DNA from: Oscillospiraceae bacterium
Lineage (GTDB): Bacteria > Bacillota > Clostridia > Christensenellales > Aristaeellaceae
Direction of reading: 5' to 3'
NCBI GenBank assembly: GCA_031282605.1
Contig: JAITDK010000166.1
Location: 1-14,789 of the forward strand
DNA length: 14,789 bases
Shown: piece after piece, positions 1 through 7,181 of the stretch
Numbering within the stretch: position 1 is the stretch's first letter
Layout of the letters: each line of letters begins with the position of its first letter
The notes under the pieces: model-generated
The model's database searches: none
What the model was told of the DNA's origin: nothing
What the model saw: the letters and a program-made list of their open reading frames with translations, nothing else
Program-made: the position numbers and the translations under genes

Positions 1-2
1 TC

Positions 3-848
3 AAGATATTCACACCTATCATAGATATACTCGCTATATTAGCTATCGTTATAACATTCACCATAACCGATCCGGCTCACGCCGGCGCGCTGGTCGTTAC
101 GTTCATCGACGTCGGCCAGGGGGACGCCGCGCTTTTGCAGTGCGATGGTCACGCCATGCTCATTGACGCGGGGCCTAACGCCGCCGCAAAGACCGTCGTC
201 GCGTTCCTGACCGAAAAAAGGGTTACAGCCTTCGACTATGTCGTTGGCACGCATCCGCACGAGGATCACATCGGCGGCCTGGACGCCGTTATTAACTATG
301 CCGGTTCAATCGGCGAGGTTTGGATGCCCTATACCCAGACCAGTACGCGCACATTCGAGGATGTGCTGGACGCGGTCGAATCCCACAAGCTGACAGTCAC
401 CCAACCGACGGTTGGCAAGACGTATCCGCTTGGCGATTCAACCATAACGATACTCGGGCCGATTGGTAAGAATTACGCCGAACTAAACAATTTCAGCATA
501 GTCCTGCGCGTCGATCATGACGGGAACAGCTTTATCTTCACGGGCGACGCGGAGCGTCTAAGCGAGGATGAGATGCTCCGCGCTGGCTCGGCGCTGAACG
601 GCGACGTGCTGAAGGTGGGGCATCACGGCAGTTCGACGGCGACGTCGGACGCGTTTTTAGCCAAGGTTGATCCAACCTACGCGGTGATCAGCTGCGGCAA
701 GGGGAACAAATACGGGCATCCGGACGCCGAAACCGTTAATAAACTTGAGGCGGCTCGTATAACTATTCTACGGACGGATATGGACGGCTCAATCGTTATT
801 ACGTCAGATAAAGGGCAATTGAACGTCGCGCAGGATACTAAGCGATGA
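3..848 (+). CDS. ComEC-like MBL-fold metallohydrolase, exported (5' end cut by window)
   Basis: The reading frame is open from the window edge to TGA at 846-848, giving 281 visible residues. The start codon lies just upstream of the window. The first visible residues are a hydrophobic stretch ending 'DPAHAG', which reads as the end of a signal peptide, so the domain should act outside the membrane. 'FIDVGQGDA' is the hallmark opening of the ComEC/Rec2-type metallo-beta-lactamase domain. Metal-binding motifs in visible numbering are HPHEDH (H84, H86, D88, H89), GDAE (D182), GHHGSS (H207/H208) and YGHPD (H239). Members of this family are metal-dependent phosphodiesterases or nucleases; in ComEC the same domain is fused to a DNA-uptake channel, which is absent from the visible part. 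The next plus-strand gene encodes DUF3006, a common partner of stand-alone proteins of this type. The family call is firm, but the substrate is unknown. Confidence 0.88.
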   Translation, partial: KIFTPIIDILAILAIVITFTITDPAHAGALVVTFIDVGQGDAALLQCDGHAMLIDAGPNAAAKTVVAFLTEKRVTAFDYVVGTHPHEDHIGGLDAVINYAGSIGEVWMPYTQTSTRTFEDVLDAVESHKLTVTQPTVGKTYPLGDSTITILGPIGKNYAELNNFSIVLRVDHDGNSFIFTGDAERLSEDEMLRAGSALNGDVLKVGHHGSSTATSDAFLAKVDPTYAVISCGKGNKYGHPDAETVNKLEAARITILRTDMDGSIVITSDKGQLNVAQDTKR

Positions 849-856
849 TATCGAAC

Positions 857-1020
857 TAGGGTCTGCTCGAAAAATCTCGCGTGGGGATTGCAGCGTCTTT
901 TACGCTCCCGCTGCGTCGCTGTTCTGGTCAACTGATCTCCAGTCGGCCTCACTCCGCGCTCCTTGCTGGCGCGTAAAATCCGCCGCAATCCCCATCACGG
1001 TCTTTTTCGAATAGACCCTA
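857..1020. mobile_element. MITE-like inverted-repeat element flanked by TA
   Basis: A 160-bp block (859-1018) begins GGGTCTGCTCGAAAAA and ends TTTTTCGAATAGACCC. The two ends are inverted copies over roughly 49 bases with about ten mismatches and one single-base gap. The matched parts include GGGTCT/AGACCC, TCGAAAAA/TTTTTCGA, TGGGGATTGC/GCAATCCCCA and TTTTACGC/GCGTAAAA. TA stands on both outer sides (857-858 and 1019-1020), as expected for a Tc1/mariner or IS630-type target duplication. There is no transposase frame inside, so it would be a non-autonomous MITE. RNA from it would fold into a long hairpin, which could also affect expression of the downstream DUF3006 gene. The inverted repeat is directly visible; mobility is inferred from the ends alone. 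Immediately outside, TAGACCCTA is partly repeated at 1020-1029. Confidence 0.7.
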
Positions 1021-1038
1021 TAGACCCTAAACGATTAA

Positions 1039-1060
1039 GGATCGTTAATAGGATCATTAA
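1039..1060. repeat. Short tandem direct repeat upstream of the DUF3006 gene
   Basis: GGATCGTTAA (1039-1048) and GGATCATTAA (1051-1060) match at 9 of 10 bases with a 12-bp period. They lie about 28 bp upstream of the DUF3006 start. The spacing is close to one helical turn, so a regulator site is conceivable, but chance in AT-rich spacer DNA is not excluded. Confidence 0.3.
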
Positions 1061-1087
1061 AAAACCGAAAATAAGTTGGGGGCGAGT

Positions 1088-1294
1088 ATGAACTATATCG
1101 TCGATCGGATCGAAGGAGAGTTTGCCGTTTGCGAAGACGCGCATCGGACGATGCGTCATTTCAGCCTGGATAGTCTGCCTTTTCCCATACAAGAAGGAAC
1201 ATGCTTCGAGGAAGAGAACGGCGTGTGCTCGCCGTGCGACGATGAGCGGCGAGAGCGCATCCGCTGCAAGATGGATCGGATTTGGAATCGGTAA
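1088..1294 (+). CDS. DUF3006 family small protein
   Basis: This 68-residue acidic protein begins MNYIVDRIEGEFAVCED, which matches the usual opening of DUF3006 proteins ('...VDRIEGDyAVcE'). It is followed by a short beta-rich core and a charged C-terminal helix (DDERRERIRCKMDRIW). The family has no established function and is typically encoded beside ComEC-like MBL hydrolases, as here. ATG at 1088 was chosen because family similarity starts right there and a purine-rich GGGGGCGAG precedes it. A TTG at 1076 would add only four residues. No signal peptide is seen, so it should be cytoplasmic. The MITE-like element separates it from its partner. It converges with oppD1, with only 23 bp between the two stop codons and no clear intrinsic terminator. 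Confidence 0.82.
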   Translation: MNYIVDRIEGEFAVCEDAHRTMRHFSLDSLPFPIQEGTCFEEENGVCSPCDDERRERIRCKMDRIWNR

Positions 1295-1317
1295 GGCGAG
1301 CCGTTCATCAGGCCGTC

Positions 1318-2346
1318 TTACCCCCTCAGCCTCCGAATCGCCTCCGGCGCGTCAATCCTGGGCGCCATAGGATCCAGCAGCCACGTCTTAGCCGAATGCG
1401 TCGCCGTTATCCTGAAACTTGGCGGCGCGTACAGCGCGTCGATCCGAAGCGCGCGCGTGTTGCGCGGCGCGAACGCGTCACCCTTGATCGTATCGAATAG
1501 GCTGGGCGGCGTGCCCTCTATCGCGTAGAGCGGCTCGCCCTTTCGCCCCAACTGCGGCAGCGACGATAACAGCGCCCAGGTGTATGGATGCGCCGGTGTA
1601 AAGAAGACCTCCTCGGTCGTGCCCTGCTCGATCACGTCGCCCGCGTACATAACGGCGACGCGATCCGCCACGCGCGCTACCACGCCCAAGTCGTGCGTAA
1701 TGTAGATAACGGTCAGGCTGTATATGCGCTGCAGCGTTTTGATCAATTCCAATATCTGCGCCTGAATCGTCACATCCAGCGCGGTCGTCGGCTCGTCGCA
1801 TATCAGAATCTTCGGCTTGCAGGCCATCGCGACGGCAATGACCACACGCTGACGCATCCCGCCGGAGAACTCGTGCGGGTACTGCTTCGCTCGGCGCAGC
1901 GGATCTGGTATGCCCACGTCCGCGATCAAGCTATGGATAGCGTCGCGCTTCGCCGTGCCGCGCAGGTTCTGGTGCAGCGCGATCGCCTCGCCTATCTGGC
2001 TGCCGATTGTCTTGAGGGGGTTCAGGCTGGTCATCGGATCCTGCATAACCATCGCGATCTCGCGGCCTCGGATGGCCAGCCATTCGCGCTCGGTTTTGAA
2101 TTCCGTCAGTTCCCGCCCCTCATACTGGATCGAACCGTTGGCGATATACCCGTTCTTGTCCAGCATCCCCATCAGCGACTTGACCAGCACGGACTTGCCG
2201 CTGCCCGATTCGCCGACGATAGCAAGGCTCTCGCCGCTGAATAGGCTCAGCGACGCGCCGCGTATAGCGGTCAGCGTCTGCCCGCGCAGCGTGAATTTCA
2301 CAACCAAATCGCGTACGGACAACAGCGGAACGTTATCGTATGACAT
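1318..2346 (-). CDS. oppD: Peptide ABC transporter ATP-binding protein OppD/DppD (cluster 1)
   Basis: This 342-residue ATPase should drive import of peptides or similar ligands through the OppB1/OppC1 channel from the cytoplasmic side. All nucleotide-binding motifs are present: Walker A GESGSGKS (45-52), Q-loop Q102, signature SGGMRQ (161-166), Walker B ILICDEP with catalytic E185, and switch H218. The C-terminal oligopeptide-transporter extension begins near residue 255. It reads GDAFAPRN where many OppD/DppD proteins carry the cysteines of an iron-sulfur site, a replacement I recall as common in Firmicutes. The start is ATG at 2346; an in-frame TGA two codons upstream rules out an earlier one. 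It is the last gene of the minus-strand operon, 69 bp after oppC1, and no oppF follows. It is close in sequence to OppD2 in the same window. Opp versus Dpp naming is uncertain. Confidence 0.93.
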   Translation of the reverse strand: MSYDNVPLLSVRDLVVKFTLRGQTLTAIRGASLSLFSGESLAIVGESGSGKSVLVKSLMGMLDKNGYIANGSIQYEGRELTEFKTEREWLAIRGREIAMVMQDPMTSLNPLKTIGSQIGEAIALHQNLRGTAKRDAIHSLIADVGIPDPLRRAKQYPHEFSGGMRQRVVIAVAMACKPKILICDEPTTALDVTIQAQILELIKTLQRIYSLTVIYITHDLGVVARVADRVAVMYAGDVIEQGTTEEVFFTPAHPYTWALLSSLPQLGRKGEPLYAIEGTPPSLFDTIKGDAFAPRNTRALRIDALYAPPSFRITATHSAKTWLLDPMAPRIDAPEAIRRLRG

Positions 2347-2415
2347 CGTTCACCATTCCGATCACCATTTCATACATCCCGCATCCCGCCTTCTTTCCCA
2401 TCTCCGCGCCTCAAA

Positions 2416-3885
2416 TCACCGGTGGTTCTTGGGATCGGCGGAGTCGGCGAATGTGTTGCCGATCATATAGAAGGAGATAGTTATTACCGACAATACAATC
2501 GTCGGGAACACCAGCTGGTAACTCTGAGAGGTTGACAGCAGCTTTCGGCCTTCGTTGATCAGGTTGCCCAGCGAGGGTACGCTGACCGGCAGACCCAGAC
2601 CTATGTAGGTAATGAATACCTCGCTGCCGATCGCGCTGGGAATAGCCAGCGCCATGCGCAGCATGATCACCGAGACGAGGTAGGGGAGCAGGTTGCGCAT
2701 GATCACGCGCGGAAGTTTTGTGCCCAGACAGCGCGACGCCAGATTGTAGTCGCGGTCGCGGATTATCACTATCTGGTTGCGTACGAATCTCGCCATGCCG
2801 ACCCAGGACGTAAGACACATCGCGAATATCAGCGTTTTCACTGACGGGCGCATGATATACGATATGAGGATAAGCACTATGGTTGTCGGAATATTATCTA
2901 TTACGTTGTATACCTCGGTCATTATCCGATCCAGTCGGCGCACATATCCCCAAATTATTCCAATCAGGATACCGATGCCCGCCTCTACCAGCGCGACCAT
3001 GAACCCGATGAACAACGACGTGCGCGTACCAGACCATACCAGCGACCATAGATCCTGACCAATAAGGTTCGTGCCGAACCAGAACCCGTTTTGATAGGGG
3101 AGTATGTGCAACGGCGTTTCGCGAATAGTTACCGCCCGCTCCCCGCCGCCGTCGATATCAAGGTCGGTTCGTCGCGCGAACAGTTCAACGCCCGCGCTGG
3201 TGTAATCGTGCGGAGACAGGAACATATTCACCGGAAAGTTGGACTGCGACTCATATGGAACCGCCGTCGGATCATCCGGCAGCTTCAGCTTGTTGGCGAA
3301 ATCGTTCGCGATCCAGCCTTCGTCGTCGTCGATCGCGGCGCGCACCCAATCGCCGGCGTATTCGACGACGGTAAACTTCACGCGGCGCTGAATCACTCGG
3401 GTCAGGTTCGTCACCGCCGCCCATTCCGGATCGTTATACGGATGCATCGTCAGCGGCGTGCCGGTCGGAGCGGTGGTCAGCACGGTCGAGAGCGTAGGCG
3501 GGACGTTGCTCAGCTGGCGCTTTATCAGCGGATGGTTGATGATAAGCGTGGCCGGGTATTGTCCAGGCAGGTATGGTTGTATAAATGTAAAGGCGATAAG
3601 CACAACCAGAACGCACAGCAACAGAACCGCGACCGGGCGCTTGAAGAACGCGCGAAGGGTGCTGCCCCAATACGAATAATTGGAGTAGCCGATGCGCTCG
3701 GCGTTCGACCTGTCGAACGCCGCTTCCTCGAACAGGCTCGGATCGCGCGGTATGGCGGTATCAAGCGCGGGGGGTGAGCCGGCGGCGGCGTCCGGTTGGA
3801 TCATCCTCGCGGAGGCGGCGCCAATGATCGGCCTTACCGACACGCCCTCTAATTTTCCCGACACGAGCGAACGCAGCCGTATCAT
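2416..3885 (-). CDS. oppC: Peptide ABC transporter permease OppC with SH3b-like extracytoplasmic insertion (cluster 1)
   Basis: This 489-residue inner-membrane channel subunit pairs with OppB1. Residues 1-80 are a cytoplasmic extension, and the first membrane segment is about 84-103. The conserved permease core starts at FWFGTNLIGQDLW (268) and has the coupling loop ASRCLGTKLPRVIMRNLLP at about 383-401. The family core usually needs only a short loop after the first membrane segment; paralogue OppC2 (370 residues) has 3 residues where this protein has 137 (131-267). Within that loop, residues about 138-202 look like a bacterial SH3 domain (VKFTVVEYAGDWVRAAI followed by DDDEGWIANDF). By topology the insert faces outside. 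ATG at 3885 overlaps the oppB1 stop as ATGA, which suggests coupled translation. The frame stays open upstream to 3975, but that stretch lies inside oppB1 and has no permease similarity. Confidence 0.92.
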   Translation of the reverse strand: MIRLRSLVSGKLEGVSVRPIIGAASARMIQPDAAAGSPPALDTAIPRDPSLFEEAAFDRSNAERIGYSNYSYWGSTLRAFFKRPVAVLLLCVLVVLIAFTFIQPYLPGQYPATLIINHPLIKRQLSNVPPTLSTVLTTAPTGTPLTMHPYNDPEWAAVTNLTRVIQRRVKFTVVEYAGDWVRAAIDDDEGWIANDFANKLKLPDDPTAVPYESQSNFPVNMFLSPHDYTSAGVELFARRTDLDIDGGGERAVTIRETPLHILPYQNGFWFGTNLIGQDLWSLVWSGTRTSLFIGFMVALVEAGIGILIGIIWGYVRRLDRIMTEVYNVIDNIPTTIVLILISYIMRPSVKTLIFAMCLTSWVGMARFVRNQIVIIRDRDYNLASRCLGTKLPRVIMRNLLPYLVSVIMLRMALAIPSAIGSEVFITYIGLGLPVSVPSLGNLINEGRKLLSTSQSYQLVFPTIVLSVITISFYMIGNTFADSADPKNHR

Positions 3886-4835
3886 CGCGCGCCCGCTCTC
3901 TTGGCAAAACTGATGCGCGGGTCGATCGCTACCATCAGCAGATCGCCCAGCAGCAGTCCAACGACGCCAATGCAACTATATATTATAACCAATATCTGCA
4001 CCATTGGATTATCCTGCCGCCGAATTACGTCGACGAGCAGGCCGCCCATGCCGGGAATCGAGTACAACGATTCGACGTATATTGACCCGCTGACCGTGTA
4101 TAGCAGCGACGTTGGCAGGTATTGTATCATCGGCACGAACGCGTTGCGGAACACGTGCCTCGCGAGCACGCGGCGATTAACGACGCCCTTCGCCTGAGCC
4201 AGCGCCACATAATCCTTGTTGAGTTCGTCTACCATGTAGCGGCGCAGCCACATCGCGTAGTAGGCCGTGCTGCCCAGCGACATGGATAGTATGGGCAGCA
4301 GCCACGTCAGCGGCTGTTCACGGCTGAACAACATAGAGGTGTGCAACGCCCGTGAACCATACGCTTGCAGGTAAATATGATACACCGCGGCCGGAACGGC
4401 GTTGATAAACACGATGAACACTGTGCCAACCGCATCCCACAACCGTGCCTTGTACCGTGTCTGAGACCGCGCCATGGCAACGCCCAGCGGCACGCCAAGC
4501 AAAAGCGACAGCGCCATGCTGGTCAAACCGAATTGGAGTGAAACGGGGATCTTGTTCAGCAATATCCGCCCGATAGGCACGCCAACGCTGTACCGCGCGG
4601 ACGTACCTAGATCGCCGCGCAGCAGGTTCGACAAGAAGCGGCGCAATTGGGTAAATATGGGATCAGTCAGACCCATCTGAACCAGCCGCGAACGGACTAT
4701 GTTCGCGTCAAGCTTATCGAAGTTGTCGAAATAACCCTCGATGGGCATTTGGCGCACCAGTATAAAAACCGCGCTGACAATAATCAGCAGCGTTACGATA
4801 GCGGCGAGCAGACGTTTGAATATATATCGAGCCAC
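3882..4835 (-). CDS. oppB: Peptide ABC transporter permease OppB (cluster 1)
   Basis: This 317-residue membrane subunit forms the translocation path with OppC1. It has an N-terminal membrane helix (about 8-28), then the family segment RQMPIEGYF, then further hydrophobic spans near 100-122, 133-153, 178-197, 230-250 and 280-302. The cytoplasmic coupling loop AKGVVNRRVLARHVFRNAFVP lies at about 214-234, and SIYVESLYSIPGMGGLLVD is the conserved family stretch after it. The start is GTG at 4835, preceded by GGAG seven bases upstream; the first residues align with those of OppB2, which also appears to use GTG. A 157-bp spacer with several hairpins separates it from SBP1. It overlaps oppC1 by 4 bp. 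By eye about half of its residues are identical to OppB2. Confidence 0.93.
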   Translation of the reverse strand: MARYIFKRLLAAIVTLLIIVSAVFILVRQMPIEGYFDNFDKLDANIVRSRLVQMGLTDPIFTQLRRFLSNLLRGDLGTSARYSVGVPIGRILLNKIPVSLQFGLTSMALSLLLGVPLGVAMARSQTRYKARLWDAVGTVFIVFINAVPAAVYHIYLQAYGSRALHTSMLFSREQPLTWLLPILSMSLGSTAYYAMWLRRYMVDELNKDYVALAQAKGVVNRRVLARHVFRNAFVPMIQYLPTSLLYTVSGSIYVESLYSIPGMGGLLVDVIRRQDNPMVQILVIIYSCIGVVGLLLGDLLMVAIDPRISFAKRAGAR

Positions 4836-4860
4836 AAATAGTCTCCGTTTGTTTCATTCG

Positions 4861-4977
4861 CGCCTCGCGCGCGGGAGGCGACTTGTGTAACACTCGGGTA
4901 TGAGCGGGCGTTCGCCGCCGGAGTCGTTTCGTCAAATGGGCGCGCCCGTCCGACGGATAGGGGGACGCGCGTCCCCC
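4861..4977. promoter_or_regulatory. Hairpin cluster in the SBP1-oppB1 spacer
   Basis: Four inverted repeats crowd the gap between SBP1 and oppB1. They are CGCCTC/GAGGCG with an 8-base loop (4861-4880), GGGCGCGCCC (4938-4947), CCGTC-C-GACGG (4946-4956) and a perfect 18-bp palindrome GGGGGACGCGCGTCCCCC (4960-4977). The palindrome lies 15 bases after the SBP1 stop in the direction of transcription. None has a following T-run, so a full intrinsic terminator is unlikely. The common expectation is a processing or attenuation site that leaves more binding-protein mRNA than permease mRNA. The palindromes are directly visible; the role is inferred. Confidence 0.55.
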
Positions 4978-4992
4978 CATCCATGGCTGTGT

Positions 4993-6876
4993 TTACTGCT
5001 CGGCCAGCGCGTCGCGGGCGTCCTGCCACGCGTCATACGCGTCGAAGTATTGATCCGTGGACATGGGCGCGTCCAGAAGATGCTGACCCTTGAAGCGATA
5101 CGGCGAGATGCCGAACGAGGCGTATTGTCCCTCGAACGGATCGATGCGCGTGCCGACGTAGCCAGCCTCGCCATAGCCCAGGGGCACGACGATCGCGTGA
5201 TTGATGAAGAACGCTTCAGCCTTCGCGAAGGCCTCGTAGCGAGCGGTTAGGTCGCCGGTCTCCGCTTTGGCGGCGGCGACCAGCGCGTAATACTGCTCGG
5301 CGATCGAGCCGTTCTCGTCGGCCTGGGTCAAACCCTTATCCAGGAAGTTGTACGAGTTGTCATAGTCAAACGGGTCGGTGAATGTCTGCGGGTCGGCGTA
5401 GTCCGGACCCCAGTTGCACTTGAGCAGCGCGTACTTGCCCGAACGACGAACCTCGGACAGGAAGCCCGACGACGGACCGGCCTCCACGATCAGGTCGATA
5501 AAGTCGGCGCCCAGCAGCGACTCCAAATGCTGCTCGACCACGACGCACTCGTCCGCCCAGCCGGTAACGACCGGGTTGTATGGGAACAGAATCTTGATCG
5601 GGAACGTCGCGCCCGCGGCTTCCAGCTCGGCCTTTGCGGCGTCGCGGTATTCGAGCGCCTTCTCTTCATTGAACGTATTAAGACCCAGCGCGGTTATGGA
5701 ATCCAAGTCGCCTATCTGGGTGTAATCCAGTCCGCCGAGGGAGACGAACGCCGGCGGCGTGATTGTGTTGTGGATGATAGATTCAGGGTTGGCGGGATCG
5801 AACACGGCTTGGCTGTTGTAACGATCCAGCGCGTAATAGATCGTCTTGCGGAAATTCTCGCTGTTGGCGGCGAGTTTCCAGTTTTCAGGCTCATAAACCG
5901 CGTCGAACTGCGGGTCGAAGTTGAACGCGTAGAAATACGAGAAGAATCCCGTCTGCCGAACAGGGCGGATCAGCTCGGATTTCGCCGGATCGGCCAGCCA
6001 CTCGGCGGCCACGGCGGAGTCGAATCCCGCCTCGTCCACCTCGCCGCGCAGGAACAGCTCGGGCGAAACGGTAGAAGCTTCCTTATTATATGTATACTGA
6101 ATCGCCTCGATAAAAACGTTGTCGGCGTCCCAATTAGACGTGTTCTTTCTCAGCTCGCGCTTTTCATTGGGCTTGAATTCGGACAGGTAGTACGCGCCGC
6201 AATACAGCAGCGTGTCGTTGCCCGTGGACAGGCCGAACGTCTCGCCCTTCTCCAATAAGAACGGTTCATACACCGGCATGAACGATACGTACGTTGTCAT
6301 CGACAGGAAGTAGGGAACGGGCGTTATAAGCTTATATTGCAGCGTATACGCGTCGGGCGCGGCGATGCCCACAGTCTCCCACTCGGTAGCGGGCGCCGGC
6401 TCCACGCCTTCATCGGGGGTGGCGGTGCCGTTGTAGTAATCCAACGCGCCCTCGATCACGTCGTAGAGCACGTTGGCGGAGGATGAGGCGTTCTGGGCGT
6501 TCAGGATGTATTTGGCGGCGGCGACAAAATCCGCGGACGTGACTTCGGCCACGGGCTTGCCGGAACCGTCGACCCACTGCGCGCCCTTGCGCAGATGGAA
6601 CGTCCATGTCAGGTTATCGTCACTGACCTCCCAGGACTCCGCGAGACCGGGCTTCACGACGCCGTACCGATCGTATTCGATCAGCGTGTCGATGAAGTTC
6701 GCGGCTATTGAATATTCATTTGTGGTGGTGGTCACCAGATAGTTTAGCGTTGTGACCTCCGCCGCGTAGAGGACGCGATACGCGCCGTCCGCCAGCGAGG
6801 CGGGCGCGAACATGCCGAGCGTCAGCATCGCGCAAAGCGCAAACGCGAGTACACGACCGAATTGACTGCGTTTCAT
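4993..6876 (-). CDS. Extracellular solute-binding protein, family 5 (OppA/DppA-like), SBP1
   Basis: This 627-residue protein captures the ligand outside the cell for the OppB1C1D1 importer. The family 5 signature is clear: PGLAESWEVSDDNLTWTFHL at 76-95 followed by RKGAQWVDG. The signal peptide is MKRSQFGRVLAFALCAMLTL followed by GMFAPASLA, with likely cleavage after A29. The only cysteine in the signal, C15, is preceded by FAL and does not form a lipobox, so the mature protein does not look lipidated. The start ATG at 6876 follows AAGGAG at 12 bases, a somewhat long gap; an in-frame start at 6927 would bury the signal peptide. It is the first gene of the minus-strand operon, with a consensus-like promoter upstream. 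SBP2 is a same-length-class paralogue with the same residue pattern. The ligand is not readable; peptides are the default guess. Confidence 0.92.
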   Translation of the reverse strand: MKRSQFGRVLAFALCAMLTLGMFAPASLADGAYRVLYAAEVTTLNYLVTTTTNEYSIAANFIDTLIEYDRYGVVKPGLAESWEVSDDNLTWTFHLRKGAQWVDGSGKPVAEVTSADFVAAAKYILNAQNASSSANVLYDVIEGALDYYNGTATPDEGVEPAPATEWETVGIAAPDAYTLQYKLITPVPYFLSMTTYVSFMPVYEPFLLEKGETFGLSTGNDTLLYCGAYYLSEFKPNEKRELRKNTSNWDADNVFIEAIQYTYNKEASTVSPELFLRGEVDEAGFDSAVAAEWLADPAKSELIRPVRQTGFFSYFYAFNFDPQFDAVYEPENWKLAANSENFRKTIYYALDRYNSQAVFDPANPESIIHNTITPPAFVSLGGLDYTQIGDLDSITALGLNTFNEEKALEYRDAAKAELEAAGATFPIKILFPYNPVVTGWADECVVVEQHLESLLGADFIDLIVEAGPSSGFLSEVRRSGKYALLKCNWGPDYADPQTFTDPFDYDNSYNFLDKGLTQADENGSIAEQYYALVAAAKAETGDLTARYEAFAKAEAFFINHAIVVPLGYGEAGYVGTRIDPFEGQYASFGISPYRFKGQHLLDAPMSTDQYFDAYDAWQDARDALAEQ

Positions 6877-6937
6877 TATGATATACAACTCCTTCGAAGC
6901 AGAATGGGTTTCGCCGACCGATAGCAAGATTTCTTAT

Positions 6938-6966
6938 ATTATACCACACGCAAGACGCGGTGACTA
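6938..6966 (-). promoter_or_regulatory. Sigma-70-type promoter for the SBP1-oppB1-oppC1-oppD1 operon
   Basis: On the minus strand a perfect TATAAT (complement of 6938-6943) is preceded by TGG, giving an extended -10 (TGGTATAAT). TAGTCA (complement of 6961-6966) lies 17 bases upstream and matches TTGACA at four of six positions. Transcription should begin near 6930, leaving a leader of about 55 bases before the SBP1 ATG that contains the AAGGAG site. Confidence 0.7.
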
Positions 6967-6972
6967 GAGGAA

Positions 6973-7088
6973 ATTATCGAAATAGTGAACACGATCGACG
7001 CGCTTCCTGCAAAATACGCGGGCTTGCGTTATTCACTCGAACAAGCGCGACTGCTTCTTTCGTTAGAACTACGGTCTATTTCGATTAT
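6973..7088. repeat. Widely spaced inverted repeat in the divergent promoter region
   Basis: ATTATCGAAATAG (6973-6985) is repeated inverted as CTATTTCGATTAT (7076-7088) with one mismatch in 13. AGTGAA/TTCACT (6984-6989 and 7032-7037) adds a shorter inner pair. The right arm (7071-7084, ACGGTCTATTTCGA) matches the right end of the MITE-like element (997-1010) at 13 of 14 bases. This may be a decayed second copy of that element or a pair of regulator sites. No gene is seen in 6877-7181. Confidence 0.4.
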
Positions 7089-7092
7089 CCGC

Positions 7093-7130
7093 CCTTCGGT
7101 CTGTTTTTCATGCAGTTAACAGACTGAAGG
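7093..7130. promoter_or_regulatory. Strong hairpin between the divergent promoters
   Basis: CCTTCGGTCTGTT (7093-7105) pairs with AACAGACTGAAGG (7118-7130), giving 12 Watson-Crick pairs and one G-T around a 12-base loop. It sits just upstream of the hydrolase -35 box. It could act as an operator for a dimeric regulator or as a transcription barrier between the two operons. The run of five T lies inside the loop side, not after the stem, so a plus-strand intrinsic terminator is not supported. Confidence 0.5.
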
Positions 7131-7146
7131 TCTATGCATTGCGCGC

Positions 7147-7175
7147 TTGCATTTCGCTGCCAAATCCAGTATAAT
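7147..7175 (+). promoter_or_regulatory. Sigma-70-type promoter for the serine hydrolase and transporter 2 genes
   Basis: TTGCAT (7147-7152) and a perfect TATAAT (7170-7175) are separated by 17 bases. The expected start of transcription is about 7182-7183, which coincides with the first ATG of the hydrolase (7182 or 7185). The mRNA would therefore have almost no 5' leader. The frame is open upstream to an ATG at 7134, but using that codon would place the promoter inside the gene. Confidence 0.7.
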
Positions 7176-7181
7176 ACACTC

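Noticed and set aside
1295..1317. Bidirectional terminator between the DUF3006 gene and oppD1
   Set aside because: The 23-bp gap holds no convincing stem followed by T or A runs.
3091..3777. 228-residue plus-strand frame opposite oppC1
   Set aside because: Low-complexity, Arg-rich translation opposite the permease insertion; no ribosome binding site or family match.
3886..3975. Upstream extension of oppC1 to 3975
   Set aside because: It would overlap oppB1 by 94 bases; the ATGA overlap at 3882-3885 is the normal arrangement for coupled permease genes and matches cluster 2.
5527..6258. 243-residue open frame opposite SBP1
   Set aside because: Arginine- and valine-rich translation with no recognisable domain, fully opposite a well-supported gene.
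7134..7181. Upstream in-frame ATG at 7134 for the serine hydrolase
   Set aside because: The extra 16 codons overlap the -35 and -10 boxes and add nothing resembling the family N-terminus.
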